The notes below the pieces were generated by a model, which worked only from the letters and a program-made list of their open reading frames with translations, had not been told where the DNA came from and searched no databases. This document shows positions 1-8,156 of a DNA stretch of 36,026 nt, in pieces (position 1 is the stretch's first letter; each line of letters begins with the position of its first letter). A program made the translations under genes and the position numbers. Source of the DNA: an uncultured beta proteobacterium (GTDB lineage Bacteria > Pseudomonadota > Gammaproteobacteria > Burkholderiales > Burkholderiaceae_C); assembly GCA_903876715.1 (NCBI GenBank), contig CAIRBF010000096.1:1-36026 (forward strand), in the 5' to 3' direction.

Positions 1-2
1 CC

Positions 3-560
3 CGCCAGCGCGAGCTCGAGGCCGAGCGCCGGCGCGAGCAGCAGCGGCGCGACGAGTTCGCGCGCGCCGTCGGCCCGGTACACGCCCTGCCCGCCAGCGA
101 CCGCGCCGACGTCGTCCGCCCCAAACCGCCGCCCGAGCCGCTGCAACGCCAGGCCGACGAGCAGGCGGCGCTGCGCGAGGCCCTGTCCGACGAGGTCGAC
201 ATCGAGTCGCTGCTGCTGACCGACGACGGCCTGAGCTTTCGCAGGCCCGGTATCGGCCCGGACGTCGTGACGCGGCTGCGCAAGGGGCAGTGGGCCATCC
301 AGGCCCAGATCGACCTGCACGGCCTGCGCCGCGACGAGGCGCGCGAAGCCCTGGCCGCCTTCGTGCGGGAGGCCATGCGCCGTGGGCAGCGCTGTGTGCG
401 CGTCGTCCACGGCAAGGGGCACGGCTCACCGGGACGCCAGCCCGTGCTCAAGGCCAAGGCCCAGCGCTGGCTCGGCCAGTGCGCCGAGGTCGTGGCCTTC
501 GCCCAGGCCAGCGCCCCTCAGGGCGGGGCCGGGGCGCTGATCGTGCTGCTGATGGGCTGA
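3..560 (+). CDS. Smr-domain protein, 3' part (5' end outside window)
   Basis: This is the C-terminal part of a small MutS-related (Smr) domain protein of the YfcN/SmrB kind. The frame is open from the window edge, so the true start lies upstream. The visible N-terminal part is a charged, Arg/Glu-rich segment. The Smr domain follows with the conserved pieces DLHGLRRDEA, then RVVHGKGHGSPG, and a hydrophobic ALIVLLMG end. In the family, the HGxG loop and the DLHG motif form the nuclease core. E. coli SmrB cleaves mRNA at collided ribosomes, and other Smr proteins nick DNA; which applies here cannot be told. An internal ATG at 267 would drop the charged leader and is not the likely start. It lies 98 bp upstream of tamB on the same strand. 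Confidence 0.85.
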   Translation, partial: RQRELEAERRREQQRRDEFARAVGPVHALPASDRADVVRPKPPPEPLQRQADEQAALREALSDEVDIESLLLTDDGLSFRRPGIGPDVVTRLRKGQWAIQAQIDLHGLRRDEAREALAAFVREAMRRGQRCVRVVHGKGHGSPGRQPVLKAKAQRWLGQCAEVVAFAQASAPQGGAGALIVLLMG

Positions 561-658
561 CGGGCGGAGGGTCCGCGGGGCGACAGGCCGAGACTCCCCC
601 CGCCAGGGCTGCCGCGACGCAGGCCCGCGCCGCAAAGGGGAGGGACAATCCCCGCGCG

Positions 659-3600
659 ATGAATCCCGCGCCGCCCGCGTCAACCGATACCCCCGAGGCC
701 GCTTCAGACGCCCCGGTCGGCCCGACGTCTGCATCTGCATCTGCATCTGCGCCGACGCCGGCCACCGCGCCGCGCAAGCGGCGCCTGCGCGTGCTGCGCT
801 GGTCTGTCCGCCTGCTGTGGCTGGCCGTGATCGCCCTGCCGCTGGCGGCGGCGCTGGGCTTGGGCCTCGCCCTGCGCTCCGAAGCCGGCAGCGCCTGGCT
901 GCTGACCCGCCTGCCCGCGCTGCCCGGTCTTGGCCACTTGACCGTCACCGCGCCGCGCGGCGCCCTGCTCGGCCCAGACTTCAGCGCCGACCGCGTGCGC
1001 CTGAGTCTGCCCGGCATGGCGCTCGAACTCGATATCGACGGCCTGCAGTGGCAGGGCGCGCAGTGGCGCTGGTGGCTGGGCTCCGACATCTGGGCGGGCG
1101 TCGAGGCGACCCGGCTGCAGGCCCAGGCCGTGCGCCTGCGGTGGCGGCCCGACCCCGCCACACCGCTGCGACCGCCGCCGACGCTGCGCCTGCCGCTGCA
1201 GATCCGCGTGAGCGACTTCGATGTCGCCACGCTGCAGGTCCAGGGCGTGACGATCAGCCACATCGGCGGCGGCGGCTTGCAACTCGGCGCCGACGGCGGC
1301 GCCTCGCACCGCGTCGAGCGCGTCGCGCTCATGTGGGACCGCCTGCAGGCCCAGGGCCGCCTGCAGATCGCGGCTGACGCGCCCTACGCCCTGCAGGGTC
1401 GCGTCGATGCCCAGGGTACGGCCGAGCCCGCCTGGTCCGCAGCCCTGCAAGCCGAAGGGACCTTGCAGGCCCCCCTGGTGCAGGGCACTGTCGTCGCCTC
1501 GGGCGCTCCAGGATCGGCACCGCCGGCCCTGGACCTGCGTGCCGAGTTGCGCCCCTACTCAGCCTGGCCCCTCGGGCCGATGGACCTGCGCTTGCAATCG
1601 CTGGACCTGGCCCCGCTGGCCAGTGGCCTGCCGCGCACCCGCCTGACCGGGCGGGCCCGGGTCGAGACCAACGGCCCACAGGCGCCCGTGATCGCGCAGC
1701 TCGACCTGCAAAACACCGAGGCCGGCACCTGGGATAAAGGCCGACTGCCGCTCGAGCGCGCGCGCGGCGCGCTGAGTGTGGCGCCGACGGGCCAGGGGCC
1801 GCTCGACCTGCGGGAGCTCGAGCTCCAGTTCTCCGATGGTGCCAAGCGCGCCGGCATCGCCCGCGGCAGCGGCCGCTGGGACCAGGAGGGCCTGCGCCTG
1901 GCGCTGTCGCTGGAGGGAGTACGGCCGGCATTGATCGACACCCGTGGCCCGCGCATGACGCTGTCGGGGCCCGCGCGCCTGCACCTGCCCGCCACCCCGT
2001 TGCCCGGCATGGGGCCGGCGCCGGCCGCTCCGCTATCGGGAGCAGGCCCCGCGGTAGGCCCGGGAACGCCGCCTTCCGCCGCGGGCCGCGACCTCGAGAT
2101 CGAGGTTCAGGCCACACTGGACGGGCTGCTGGAGACGTTGAACCGCCCTCTGTCGCTCGAGTTCGATGCAGGCATAGGCACCGGCCGCCTCACGCTTCGC
2201 AAGCTTCAGGCTGCCTCCGGCCCGGCGCGCGCGGCCTTGCAGGGCGAGGCCTTGCGGGAACCCGGCGGTCCGTGGCACCTGCGCAGCGAGGGCCGATTGA
2301 ACGACTTCGACCCGGCGCCCTGGCTGTCCGGTGCGGCCGATGCATGGCGGCGCGGCGCACACCGGCTGAGCGCTGCATGGACGCTCGACATCGCCCTGCC
2401 GCGCGATGCCGCGACGAAGCCGCCGCTGCAGGTGCTGCAGTCGTTGCAGGGCAGCGGGCGCATCAGCCTCGCGCCGTCGGTGCTCGCCGGGGTGTCGGTG
2501 CAGGGTCAAGCAGAGATCGGCCAGACGCCGGGCCCGGCTGGCGCGGTGCGCAGCCAGTTGCGCGGCGAGCTGACCGCGGGTGGAAACCGCCTGAGCGTGG
2601 AGGGCCAGGCCGAACCCTCGGGCAACGGCGCCACCGACCGCTGGCGCCTCGCCTGGTCGGCGCCGTCACTGGCCAACTTGGCGCCGCTGGCCATCCTCGA
2701 CCCGGCGCTGGCGCGCTGGCTACCCACAGCCGGACAGACGCAGGGCACGCTGAACGCCCAGGGTCGGTGGCCCGCGCTGCGCACCGACGGCGAATTGCGC
2801 CTGCAATGCCTGCGCGCCGGGGCCTGGGCCGTGGGCGAAGGCCAGGCGCGCTGGAAGATCGACCCCGCGGGCCGCGACGCCATGCAAGTGCGCCTGGATC
2901 TGGGCGACGCGGTGCACTACACCACACGCATCGCCCGGCTCGTCGTCGACGGCGAAGGGTCGCTGCAGGAGCACCGGGTTCAGGTCGACCTGTCTGCGCC
3001 GCTGCAGCCGCCCCCGCTGCTGGCCGACGCCTTGGGCTGGACGCGTGGCGCCGGCACGCAGGCCCGGCTGGTACTGCGCGGCAGCTGGGCGGCCGCAGCC
3101 ACCGGGGCCGGTCGCTGGAGTGGCAAGGTCCTGGAACTGCGCGCCGGCGCGTGGAACGGCTCCACCCCGCCCACCCCCACGGACTGGCTGCAGGCGCGCG
3201 ACCTTGCAGCCGAGCTGGACTGGTCGACCGACGGCCGCCTGGTAGCAGCGCGTCTGATGCCAGGACAGGCCACCGTTGGGCAGGACCTGCGGCTGCGCTG
3301 GAAGGAGGCCCGTTACCGCGCCAACGCCGGCCGCGACGACGCCGAGCTCGAGGCCGACATCGACCCCTTCGCAGTCGCGCCGATTCTGCAACGCCTGGGC
3401 ACCGGGCTGTCCTGGAGCGGCGATCTGCGTGCGCAGGCGAAGCTGCGGGTTCGCGCCGCCGAGGAGATGGAGGCCGAGTTGCGCCTGCAGCGCATCGACG
3501 GCGACCTGGCCGTGACAGATGGCGACACCCGGTTCCCACTGGGGGTCAGCGCACTGGACGTGGCGCTGTTGGCCGAAGATGGCCGCTGGACCCTGTCGCC

Positions 3601-5041
3601 CCTGTTTGCCGGCCGTACGCTGGGCACGGTGTCGGGCGCCGTCACGCTGGCCAACGGGGCGGACTCGCGCTGGCCCGACCTGCGGTCGGCCTTGAACGGC
3701 GCGGTGCTGTTCCGGGTGCCGAACCTGGGCATCTGGAGCGCCTGGATACCCGCGGGCTGGCGGGTGGACGGCGCGGTGGAGACCGTCGCCCGGCTCGGCG
3801 GGCGGCTCGGCGCGCCGGAAGTCGTGGGCGAACTGCGCGGCGAAGGCATCGCCGTGCGCAACCTGCTGCAAGGTGTGGACTACGCCGGCGGCGAACTCTC
3901 GGTGGTGCTGCAGGGCAGCACAGCCCGTATCGACCGCCTGTCGCTGCGCGGGGGTGAGGGCACCCTCGTGGCCAGCGGCAGTGCGCAACTGGGTGCGAGC
4001 CCGCAAGCCCGCCTGGACCTGCAGGCCGACGGCTTCCGTGTGCTCGGCCGCATCGACCGCCAGCTGGTGGCCAGTGGACGGGCCGTGCTGGAGCTGCGCC
4101 CGGACCGGGTGCAGCTGGAAGGCAAGGTCAGCGTGGACAGCGGCCTGTTCGACCTCGCCACCCGCGACGCGCCGACCCTGGACGAAGACGTGACCGTGCG
4201 GCGGCGAAGCGAAGAATCCCCGCAGACGCGCCTGGAGCCGCCCCCGCCCTCGCCACTGATGCGCCAGGCCGCGGTACGGCTGGACGTCGACCTGGGCCAG
4301 CGCCTGCGTGTGCGCGGTCGGGGGCTCGACACCCTGCTCAAGGGCGACCTGCGGGTCAGCACGCCGCAGGGCCGTCTGGCCGTGGACGGCGCCGTCCGAA
4401 CCGAGGGCGGCACGTATGTGGCCTATGGCCAGCGCCTGAAGATCGAGCGCGGCATCCTGGCGTTCACCGGTCGGGTCGATACGCCGCGCCTGGACATCCT
4501 GGCGCTGCGGCCGAACATCGACATGCCTGTCGGGGTGGCCATCAGCGGCACGCCCCAGGCCGTACGAGTCCGTCTGGTGAGCGAGCCGGAGCTGCCCGAG
4601 AGCGAAAAACTCTCATGGCTCGTGCTCGGCCGCGGTTCGGAAGGCCTGGTCCGCGCCGACGCCGCGGTGCTGCAGCGCGCCGCCGTCGCGCTGCTGGCCG
4701 GCGAGCGCGAGGCGCCGACGGACGCGCTGCTGCGCACCTTCGGCATCGACGAACTCTCGCTGCGCCAGGGTGACGGCGAAGTGCGCACCACCGTCGTCAC
4801 GCTGGGCAAGCAACTCAGCCGGAACTGGTATCTAGGCTACGAACGCAGCGTGAACGCCACCGCCGGCACCTGGCAGCTGGTCTACCGGATCGCGCAGCAG
4901 TTCACACTGCGCGCGCAGAGCGGGCAGGAGAACTCGCTCGACCTCATCTTCACCTGGCGCTTCGACCGCGCCACGCCGCCAGGGCGTGGCCTCGCCACGC
5001 CCCCGCCACCCGCGAACGCGCCGCCCAGAGGCGGACCCTAG
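659..5041 (+). CDS. tamB: TamB-like translocation and assembly module / AsmA-family envelope protein
   Basis: This protein of 1460 residues has a short cytoplasmic head, one signal-anchor helix (about residues 45-65, after the basic stretch RKRRLRVLRW), a very long beta-rich periplasmic body and a C-terminal DUF490/TamB domain ending in a beta-barrel-like segment. TamB bridges the inner and outer membrane; with TamA it helps insert outer-membrane proteins, and it is also linked to phospholipid transport. The length fits TamB homologues (about 1250-1500). I chose ATG 659 because the frame upstream overlaps the Smr gene and has no membrane-protein character. A GGGGAGGGA stretch lies rather far (about 15 nt) upstream. 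The usual partner tamA is not beside it; the gene upstream is smr. The head carries a Ser-Ala repeat coded by a hexanucleotide repeat. Confidence 0.9.
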   Translation: MNPAPPASTDTPEAASDAPVGPTSASASASAPTPATAPRKRRLRVLRWSVRLLWLAVIALPLAAALGLGLALRSEAGSAWLLTRLPALPGLGHLTVTAPRGALLGPDFSADRVRLSLPGMALELDIDGLQWQGAQWRWWLGSDIWAGVEATRLQAQAVRLRWRPDPATPLRPPPTLRLPLQIRVSDFDVATLQVQGVTISHIGGGGLQLGADGGASHRVERVALMWDRLQAQGRLQIAADAPYALQGRVDAQGTAEPAWSAALQAEGTLQAPLVQGTVVASGAPGSAPPALDLRAELRPYSAWPLGPMDLRLQSLDLAPLASGLPRTRLTGRARVETNGPQAPVIAQLDLQNTEAGTWDKGRLPLERARGALSVAPTGQGPLDLRELELQFSDGAKRAGIARGSGRWDQEGLRLALSLEGVRPALIDTRGPRMTLSGPARLHLPATPLPGMGPAPAAPLSGAGPAVGPGTPPSAAGRDLEIEVQATLDGLLETLNRPLSLEFDAGIGTGRLTLRKLQAASGPARAALQGEALREPGGPWHLRSEGRLNDFDPAPWLSGAADAWRRGAHRLSAAWTLDIALPRDAATKPPLQVLQSLQGSGRISLAPSVLAGVSVQGQAEIGQTPGPAGAVRSQLRGELTAGGNRLSVEGQAEPSGNGATDRWRLAWSAPSLANLAPLAILDPALARWLPTAGQTQGTLNAQGRWPALRTDGELRLQCLRAGAWAVGEGQARWKIDPAGRDAMQVRLDLGDAVHYTTRIARLVVDGEGSLQEHRVQVDLSAPLQPPPLLADALGWTRGAGTQARLVLRGSWAAAATGAGRWSGKVLELRAGAWNGSTPPTPTDWLQARDLAAELDWSTDGRLVAARLMPGQATVGQDLRLRWKEARYRANAGRDDAELEADIDPFAVAPILQRLGTGLSWSGDLRAQAKLRVRAAEEMEAELRLQRIDGDLAVTDGDTRFPLGVSALDVALLAEDGRWTLSPLFAGRTLGTVSGAVTLANGADSRWPDLRSALNGAVLFRVPNLGIWSAWIPAGWRVDGAVETVARLGGRLGAPEVVGELRGEGIAVRNLLQGVDYAGGELSVVLQGSTARIDRLSLRGGEGTLVASGSAQLGASPQARLDLQADGFRVLGRIDRQLVASGRAVLELRPDRVQLEGKVSVDSGLFDLATRDAPTLDEDVTVRRRSEESPQTRLEPPPPSPLMRQAAVRLDVDLGQRLRVRGRGLDTLLKGDLRVSTPQGRLAVDGAVRTEGGTYVAYGQRLKIERGILAFTGRVDTPRLDILALRPNIDMPVGVAISGTPQAVRVRLVSEPELPESEKLSWLVLGRGSEGLVRADAAVLQRAAVALLAGEREAPTDALLRTFGIDELSLRQGDGEVRTTVVTLGKQLSRNWYLGYERSVNATAGTWQLVYRIAQQFTLRAQSGQENSLDLIFTWRFDRATPPGRGLATPPPPANAPPRGGP
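728..750 (+). repeat. Hexanucleotide microsatellite TCTGCA x3.8 inside tamB
   Basis: Almost four exact tandem copies of TCTGCA encode alternating Ser-Ala in the cytoplasmic head of TamB. Because the unit is 6 bp, gain or loss of copies keeps the frame and would change only linker length. Confidence 0.8.
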
Positions 5042-5052
5042 AATCCGGCGTT

Positions 5053-5127
5053 CCCGCCGTAGTTCAATGGATAGAACGAGCGCCTCCTAAGCGCTAGATA
5101 CAGGTTCGATTCCTGTCGGGGGGACCA
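5053..5127 (+). tRNA. tRNA-Arg, anticodon CCT
   Basis: A full cloverleaf can be drawn: D stem GTTC/GAAC, anticodon stem AGCGC/GCGCT around loop CTCCTAA (anticodon CCT, reads AGG), T arm ACAGG-TTCGATT-CCTGT, discriminator A and encoded CCA. The acceptor strands are CCCGCCG and CGGGGGG. They pair at six positions but oppose G with G at 4-69, and position 1 is C. The gene starts 11 nt after the tamB stop codon with no visible terminator between them, so it may be read through from tamB. tRNA-Arg(CCT) genes are known integration sites, but no integrase or repeated 3' end is seen nearby. Confidence 0.88.
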
Positions 5128-5217
5128 TCTCGGCTCGACACGGGCCTCGCAGCGCGAGCGGCAGCCCCCAAGGCACCTGCAGTGGGTCGCCAGCAGCGCG
5201 GAGGCGGCGGTCCAGGC

Positions 5218-5301
5218 CTGGCTCAACTCGCCGGGCGGCATCTGCTCTGCCGAGGCCCTGGGGCCGTTGGAGTCGATGCGTTCACCGATGATGACGAGGC
5301 C
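5218..5301 (-). pseudogene. Possible remnant of a methyltetrahydrofolate:corrinoid methyltransferase (MtgA/AcsE-like) N-terminus
   Basis: Downstream of metF on the same strand, one frame reads GLVIIGERIDSNGPRASAEQ and then loses resemblance. This strongly recalls the conserved opening of pterin-binding methyltransferases of the MtgA/AcsE/dihydropteroate-synthase-like family (L-x-IIGERIN-x-x-R). There is no start codon in place, the expected TIM-barrel continuation is absent, and the sequence runs into the tRNA-Arg gene about 90 bp further on. In alphaproteobacterial one-carbon operons this family often sits beside metF and metV, so the position fits a deleted partner gene. The call rests on about 15-20 residues by eye and is tentative. 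Confidence 0.4.
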
Positions 5302-5374
5302 CGCACGGGGTCGATCAAGCCGCCCCGGGTGGCGCAGAGGATGACCGCGTCCGTCGTGCGGCCACTTCCCTCGT

Positions 5375-6382
5375 CTACTGGATCGCGGGGCTGCGGCCGA
5401 GCCCGGGATGCCACGGCACGCGGCCGCTGAGCACGCCGGAGCGCTCGATGATCTCGGGCACGGCGTGTTCCTGGCGGTAGGCCATGATGTGGATTCCCGA
5501 CACGCCCTTGATCTCGCGCACTTCCTGAATGATGTCGACGCACACCTTGCGGCCTTCGACAGCCTGATCGTCGGCACCGGCCACGCGCTCGAGCACGGCG
5601 TCGGGGATGTGGATGCCGGGAACGTTCGTGCGCATCCATTCGCCCGCCTTGGCCGAGCGCAGCGGACCCACCCCGACGAGGATGAAGACCTGGTCCAGAA
5701 GACCCAGCGTGTCCACGCGCTGCAGGAACTCGCGCAGGCGCGGCACGTCGTAGCAATACTGCGTCTGCACGAACTGGGCACCGGCCGCCACCTTCTTGGC
5801 CAGGCGTTCGGCACGCCACTCGAAGGGCTGACCGAAGGGGTTGGCGGCAGCACCGAAGAACACGCGCGGAGCGGAGGTCAGCTTGCGCCCGCTCTGGAAG
5901 CGGTGTTCATCACGCATGCCTCGCCCGATCTCCAGCAATGAAATGCAGTCGAGGTCGAACACCGGCTTGGCCTGGGGATGATCGCCGGCCTGCACTCCGT
6001 CGCCTGTCAGGCACAGCATGTTGCACACGCCCATGGCTGCGCCGCCGAGGATGTCGCCCTGGATCGCGATACGGTTCTTGTCGCGGCACGAGATCTGCAT
6101 CACCGGCGAGTAGCCCGCGCGCGTGAGCAGCGAGCACACGGCCAGGCTGGACATGTGGCAATTGGCGCCACTGCCGTCGGTGGCGTTGATCGCGTCCACC
6201 CAGCCGTCGAACACGCGGGCCCGGCGGTAGACCTCCTCGGGGTCGGCGGAATCCGGCGGCTCGAGTTCGGCCGTGATCGCGAAGCCACCTGCGCGCAGCA
6301 CACGCTCCAGGCGGCCGGGTGATGCATGGCCGGGAAGGAGGGGCAGCGGATAGCCCGGCACCCGGTCGTCCTGGAATCTCAT
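5375..6382 (-). CDS. metF: Methylenetetrahydrofolate reductase, MetV-associated type
   Basis: This 335-residue MetF-family flavoprotein is predicted to interconvert 5-methyl- and 5,10-methylene-tetrahydrofolate in the cytoplasm. Visible family features are FAITAELEPPDS near the start, DAINATDGSGANCHMSS, MQISCRDKNRIAIQGD, the substrate loop LCLTGDGV, and the C-terminal FVQTQYCYD strand. It differs from the 296-residue E. coli type and resembles the MetF of MetVF pairs. ATG 6382 overlaps the stop of the upstream MetV-like gene by four bases (ATGA), which fixes the start and implies coupled translation. Next to a DmdA-type demethylase it more likely works in the oxidative direction, clearing 5-methyl-THF, than in methionine synthesis; this is inference. 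It could be the only MetF of the genome, which the window cannot show. Confidence 0.87.
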   Translation of the reverse strand: MRFQDDRVPGYPLPLLPGHASPGRLERVLRAGGFAITAELEPPDSADPEEVYRRARVFDGWVDAINATDGSGANCHMSSLAVCSLLTRAGYSPVMQISCRDKNRIAIQGDILGGAAMGVCNMLCLTGDGVQAGDHPQAKPVFDLDCISLLEIGRGMRDEHRFQSGRKLTSAPRVFFGAAANPFGQPFEWRAERLAKKVAAGAQFVQTQYCYDVPRLREFLQRVDTLGLLDQVFILVGVGPLRSAKAGEWMRTNVPGIHIPDAVLERVAGADDQAVEGRKVCVDIIQEVREIKGVSGIHIMAYRQEHAVPEIIERSGVLSGRVPWHPGLGRSPAIQ

Positions 6383-6861
6383 GGGGACGTCCCCACTTGC
6401 TTGCCCCGCGCCTGCTCGCCCTTCTCGCGCGCCACCTTCAACCAGCTCGATCGGCCAGCAAGGCGCCAGTCGACCGCGATCTGCACCACCTTGATCGCCT
6501 CTCTTCCGGCGTCCATGCGCTGGCTGCCGGCGTAGGCCTCGACCCATACACAGCGCATCTCGGGCAGGACCTCGCAGTGGCCGTCGGCGCGCACCCCGCC
6601 GCAGGGCCCATTGCGCAGGTTCTTGGGACAGTTCATCGAACACGACATGCCGGTCGAGCCGAGCGCGCACTGCCCGCACATCTTGCAGTCGAACAGCAAG
6701 CCCTTGACCAAGCGCTCGAGCCTGGCCACCGGCCGCTCCAGACGCTCGTAGCCGACTGCCTTCCACAGCGGATGCAGGGCCACGAGCACGCGCTCGAAGC
6801 GCTCGTAGAAGGCCTCCATGCCCCGGGCATGGCGTACCGACCAGCGTCGCACGGCGTACAT
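6379..6861 (-). CDS. MetV-like protein (methylenetetrahydrofolate reductase C-terminal, cysteine-rich domain)
   Basis: This 160-residue protein is of the MTHFR_C (MetV) family. The middle carries a cysteine cluster, Cys59, 62, 65, 74, 78, 87, 96 and 104, within DCKMCGQC, MSCSMNCPK and NGPCGG. In the family these bind Zn or Fe-S, and MetV forms a complex with MetF, best known from the acetogen MetVF enzymes. ATG 6861 is chosen over an in-frame upstream ATG at 6897: it has a strong GGGAGGG ribosome site five bases away and forms a TGATG overlap with the small ORF before it. Its own stop overlaps the metF start (ATGA). The arrangement supports a physical MetV-MetF complex fed by the demethylase encoded upstream. 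Confidence 0.83.
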   Translation of the reverse strand: MYAVRRWSVRHARGMEAFYERFERVLVALHPLWKAVGYERLERPVARLERLVKGLLFDCKMCGQCALGSTGMSCSMNCPKNLRNGPCGGVRADGHCEVLPEMRCVWVEAYAGSQRMDAGREAIKVVQIAVDWRLAGRSSWLKVAREKGEQARGKQVGTSP

Positions 6862-6998
6862 CAGGCCCTCCCTACAGAGACAGCCCGCACACCGCATCTG
6901 CCGGGCAGGTCCAGGACCTGCCGGCGGCGCAGGCGCAGCAGGGCGTCGTCGCCATGTCGGACCTCGATCGAAACCGCCTTGAAATCGGCTTCGGCCAT
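6861..6998 (-). CDS. Small hypothetical protein (45 aa) between DmdA-like and MetV-like genes
   Basis: This ORF starts with the ATG overlapping the DmdA-like stop (TGATG) and ends with a TGA overlapping the MetV-like ATG (TGATG). It therefore fills the 134-bp gap exactly. Most codons end in G or C, as in neighbouring genes. The product starts MAEADFKAVSIEVRHGDD and continues with an Arg/Leu-rich stretch and one Cys (Cys35). I recognise no family. In alphaproteobacterial metF-metV operons a small 'virulence factor' (PF13769) protein sits in a comparable place, but I see no clear match. There is no Shine-Dalgarno, so translation would rely on reinitiation after the demethylase stop. The alternative is a non-coding spacer that carries the MetV ribosome site. 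Confidence 0.55.
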   Translation of the reverse strand: MAEADFKAVSIEVRHGDDALLRLRRRQVLDLPGRCGVRAVSVGRA

Positions 6999-8113
6999 CA
7001 GTCGAAGGGCAAGGCGCACAACTCGCCGGGACGCACCAGCCCGTCGACCGTCAGCACCTCGACAGGCTGCCCTGGGTCCCAGAATCCGCGCTCGATCAGC
7101 GAAAGGCCGATATTGCGCTCGAGCCGCGGCGACCAAATCCCGGTGGTCACCTGGCCGACTTTGTGCGTGCCCACCATCACCGGCCAGGGCTTGGCGCAGG
7201 GGGGGCAGGGTCCGCCGTCGAACAAGACACCGCGGATCTCGCGCTGCACGCCGCGGGCCGCGATGGCCTGCAACGCCGCGCGCCCGATGTAGTCCACCGA
7301 ACCGTCGAGCGAGCAGTATTTCGCCAGGCTGATCTCCAGCGGGTTGTTCTCTCGCGTCATCTCGTTGCCATAGGACAGCAGTCCGGCCTCGACGCGGTCG
7401 ATGATGTTGGGGCAGCCCGGTGTGATCTGGTACTTCTGGCCCGCGGCCCAGACCGTGTCCCACAGCCGCTCGGCCAAAGCCCTGTCATCGAGGTAGATCT
7501 CGAACCCACCAGGCTTGGAATAGCCGCCGCGGGCGATGAGTTGCCGGGTTCCCGCAAAGTCGAACCAGCCGAAGCGGAAGAATCGCACCTCGCGGATGCC
7601 AGGCCCGAACACGTCGACCATCAGGTCTTCGGCTTTGGGCCCCTGCACGGCGAGCGTGTTCACGTCCGGTTCGTCCACGCGCACATCCATCCCCGCGCCG
7701 ATCGCCAGTCCCTTGGCATACAGCAGCAGGTCGGAGTCGGCGATCGAGAGCCAGAAGCGATCTTCGGCCAGCTTGAGCATCACCGGGTCGTTGAGCAGGC
7801 CGGCCTGGTCATCGACGATGGGCACATACATGCATTGGCCCACTGCGCATTTGCGGATGTCGCGCGGCGTCATCCACTGCACCAGCCGGGCCGCGTGCGG
7901 GCCCTGGATCTGCACCTGGCGCTGGCACGACACGTCCCAGATCTGCACGTGGCTGCGCAGGTGCCAGTAGTCCTCCTCGACTGTGGGCTGGAAGGCCTTG
8001 GGCAGCAGCATGTGGTTGACCACGGAGAAACCGCGCACCCCCACCTGCTCCACGCGATCGGTGTAAGGGGTGCGCCGGATGCGGCGCGACATGTTCAAAC
8101 CACTGGTGGACAC
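6998..8113 (-). CDS. DmdA-family (GcvT-like) tetrahydrofolate-dependent demethylase
   Basis: This 371-residue aminomethyltransferase-fold protein resembles dimethylsulfoniopropionate demethylase DmdA along its whole length. Segments shared by eye are SRRIRRTP, NHMLLP, the VWDV-type motif (here IWDVSCQRQVQIQGP), LNDPV, LAVQGPKAEDLM, SKPGGFEIYL, GCPN and ESGLLSYGN-like EAGLLSYGNEMTREN. The family moves a methyl group from a substrate to THF, giving 5-methyl-THF. The MetV/MetF pair directly downstream would reoxidise that product. GTG 8113 is taken as start because AAGGA lies ten bases upstream and DmdA proteins carry a few residues before SRR. ATG 8092 (364 aa) is the alternative. No dmdB, dmdC or dmdD is present, so the substrate may not be DMSP. 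Confidence 0.82.
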   Translation of the reverse strand: MSTSGLNMSRRIRRTPYTDRVEQVGVRGFSVVNHMLLPKAFQPTVEEDYWHLRSHVQIWDVSCQRQVQIQGPHAARLVQWMTPRDIRKCAVGQCMYVPIVDDQAGLLNDPVMLKLAEDRFWLSIADSDLLLYAKGLAIGAGMDVRVDEPDVNTLAVQGPKAEDLMVDVFGPGIREVRFFRFGWFDFAGTRQLIARGGYSKPGGFEIYLDDRALAERLWDTVWAAGQKYQITPGCPNIIDRVEAGLLSYGNEMTRENNPLEISLAKYCSLDGSVDYIGRAALQAIAARGVQREIRGVLFDGGPCPPCAKPWPVMVGTHKVGQVTTGIWSPRLERNIGLSLIERGFWDPGQPVEVLTVDGLVRPGELCALPFD

Positions 8114-8156
8114 GGTGGGACGATCCTTGCGTTGCAGAGGTGTTCGGGCGAGCGTC

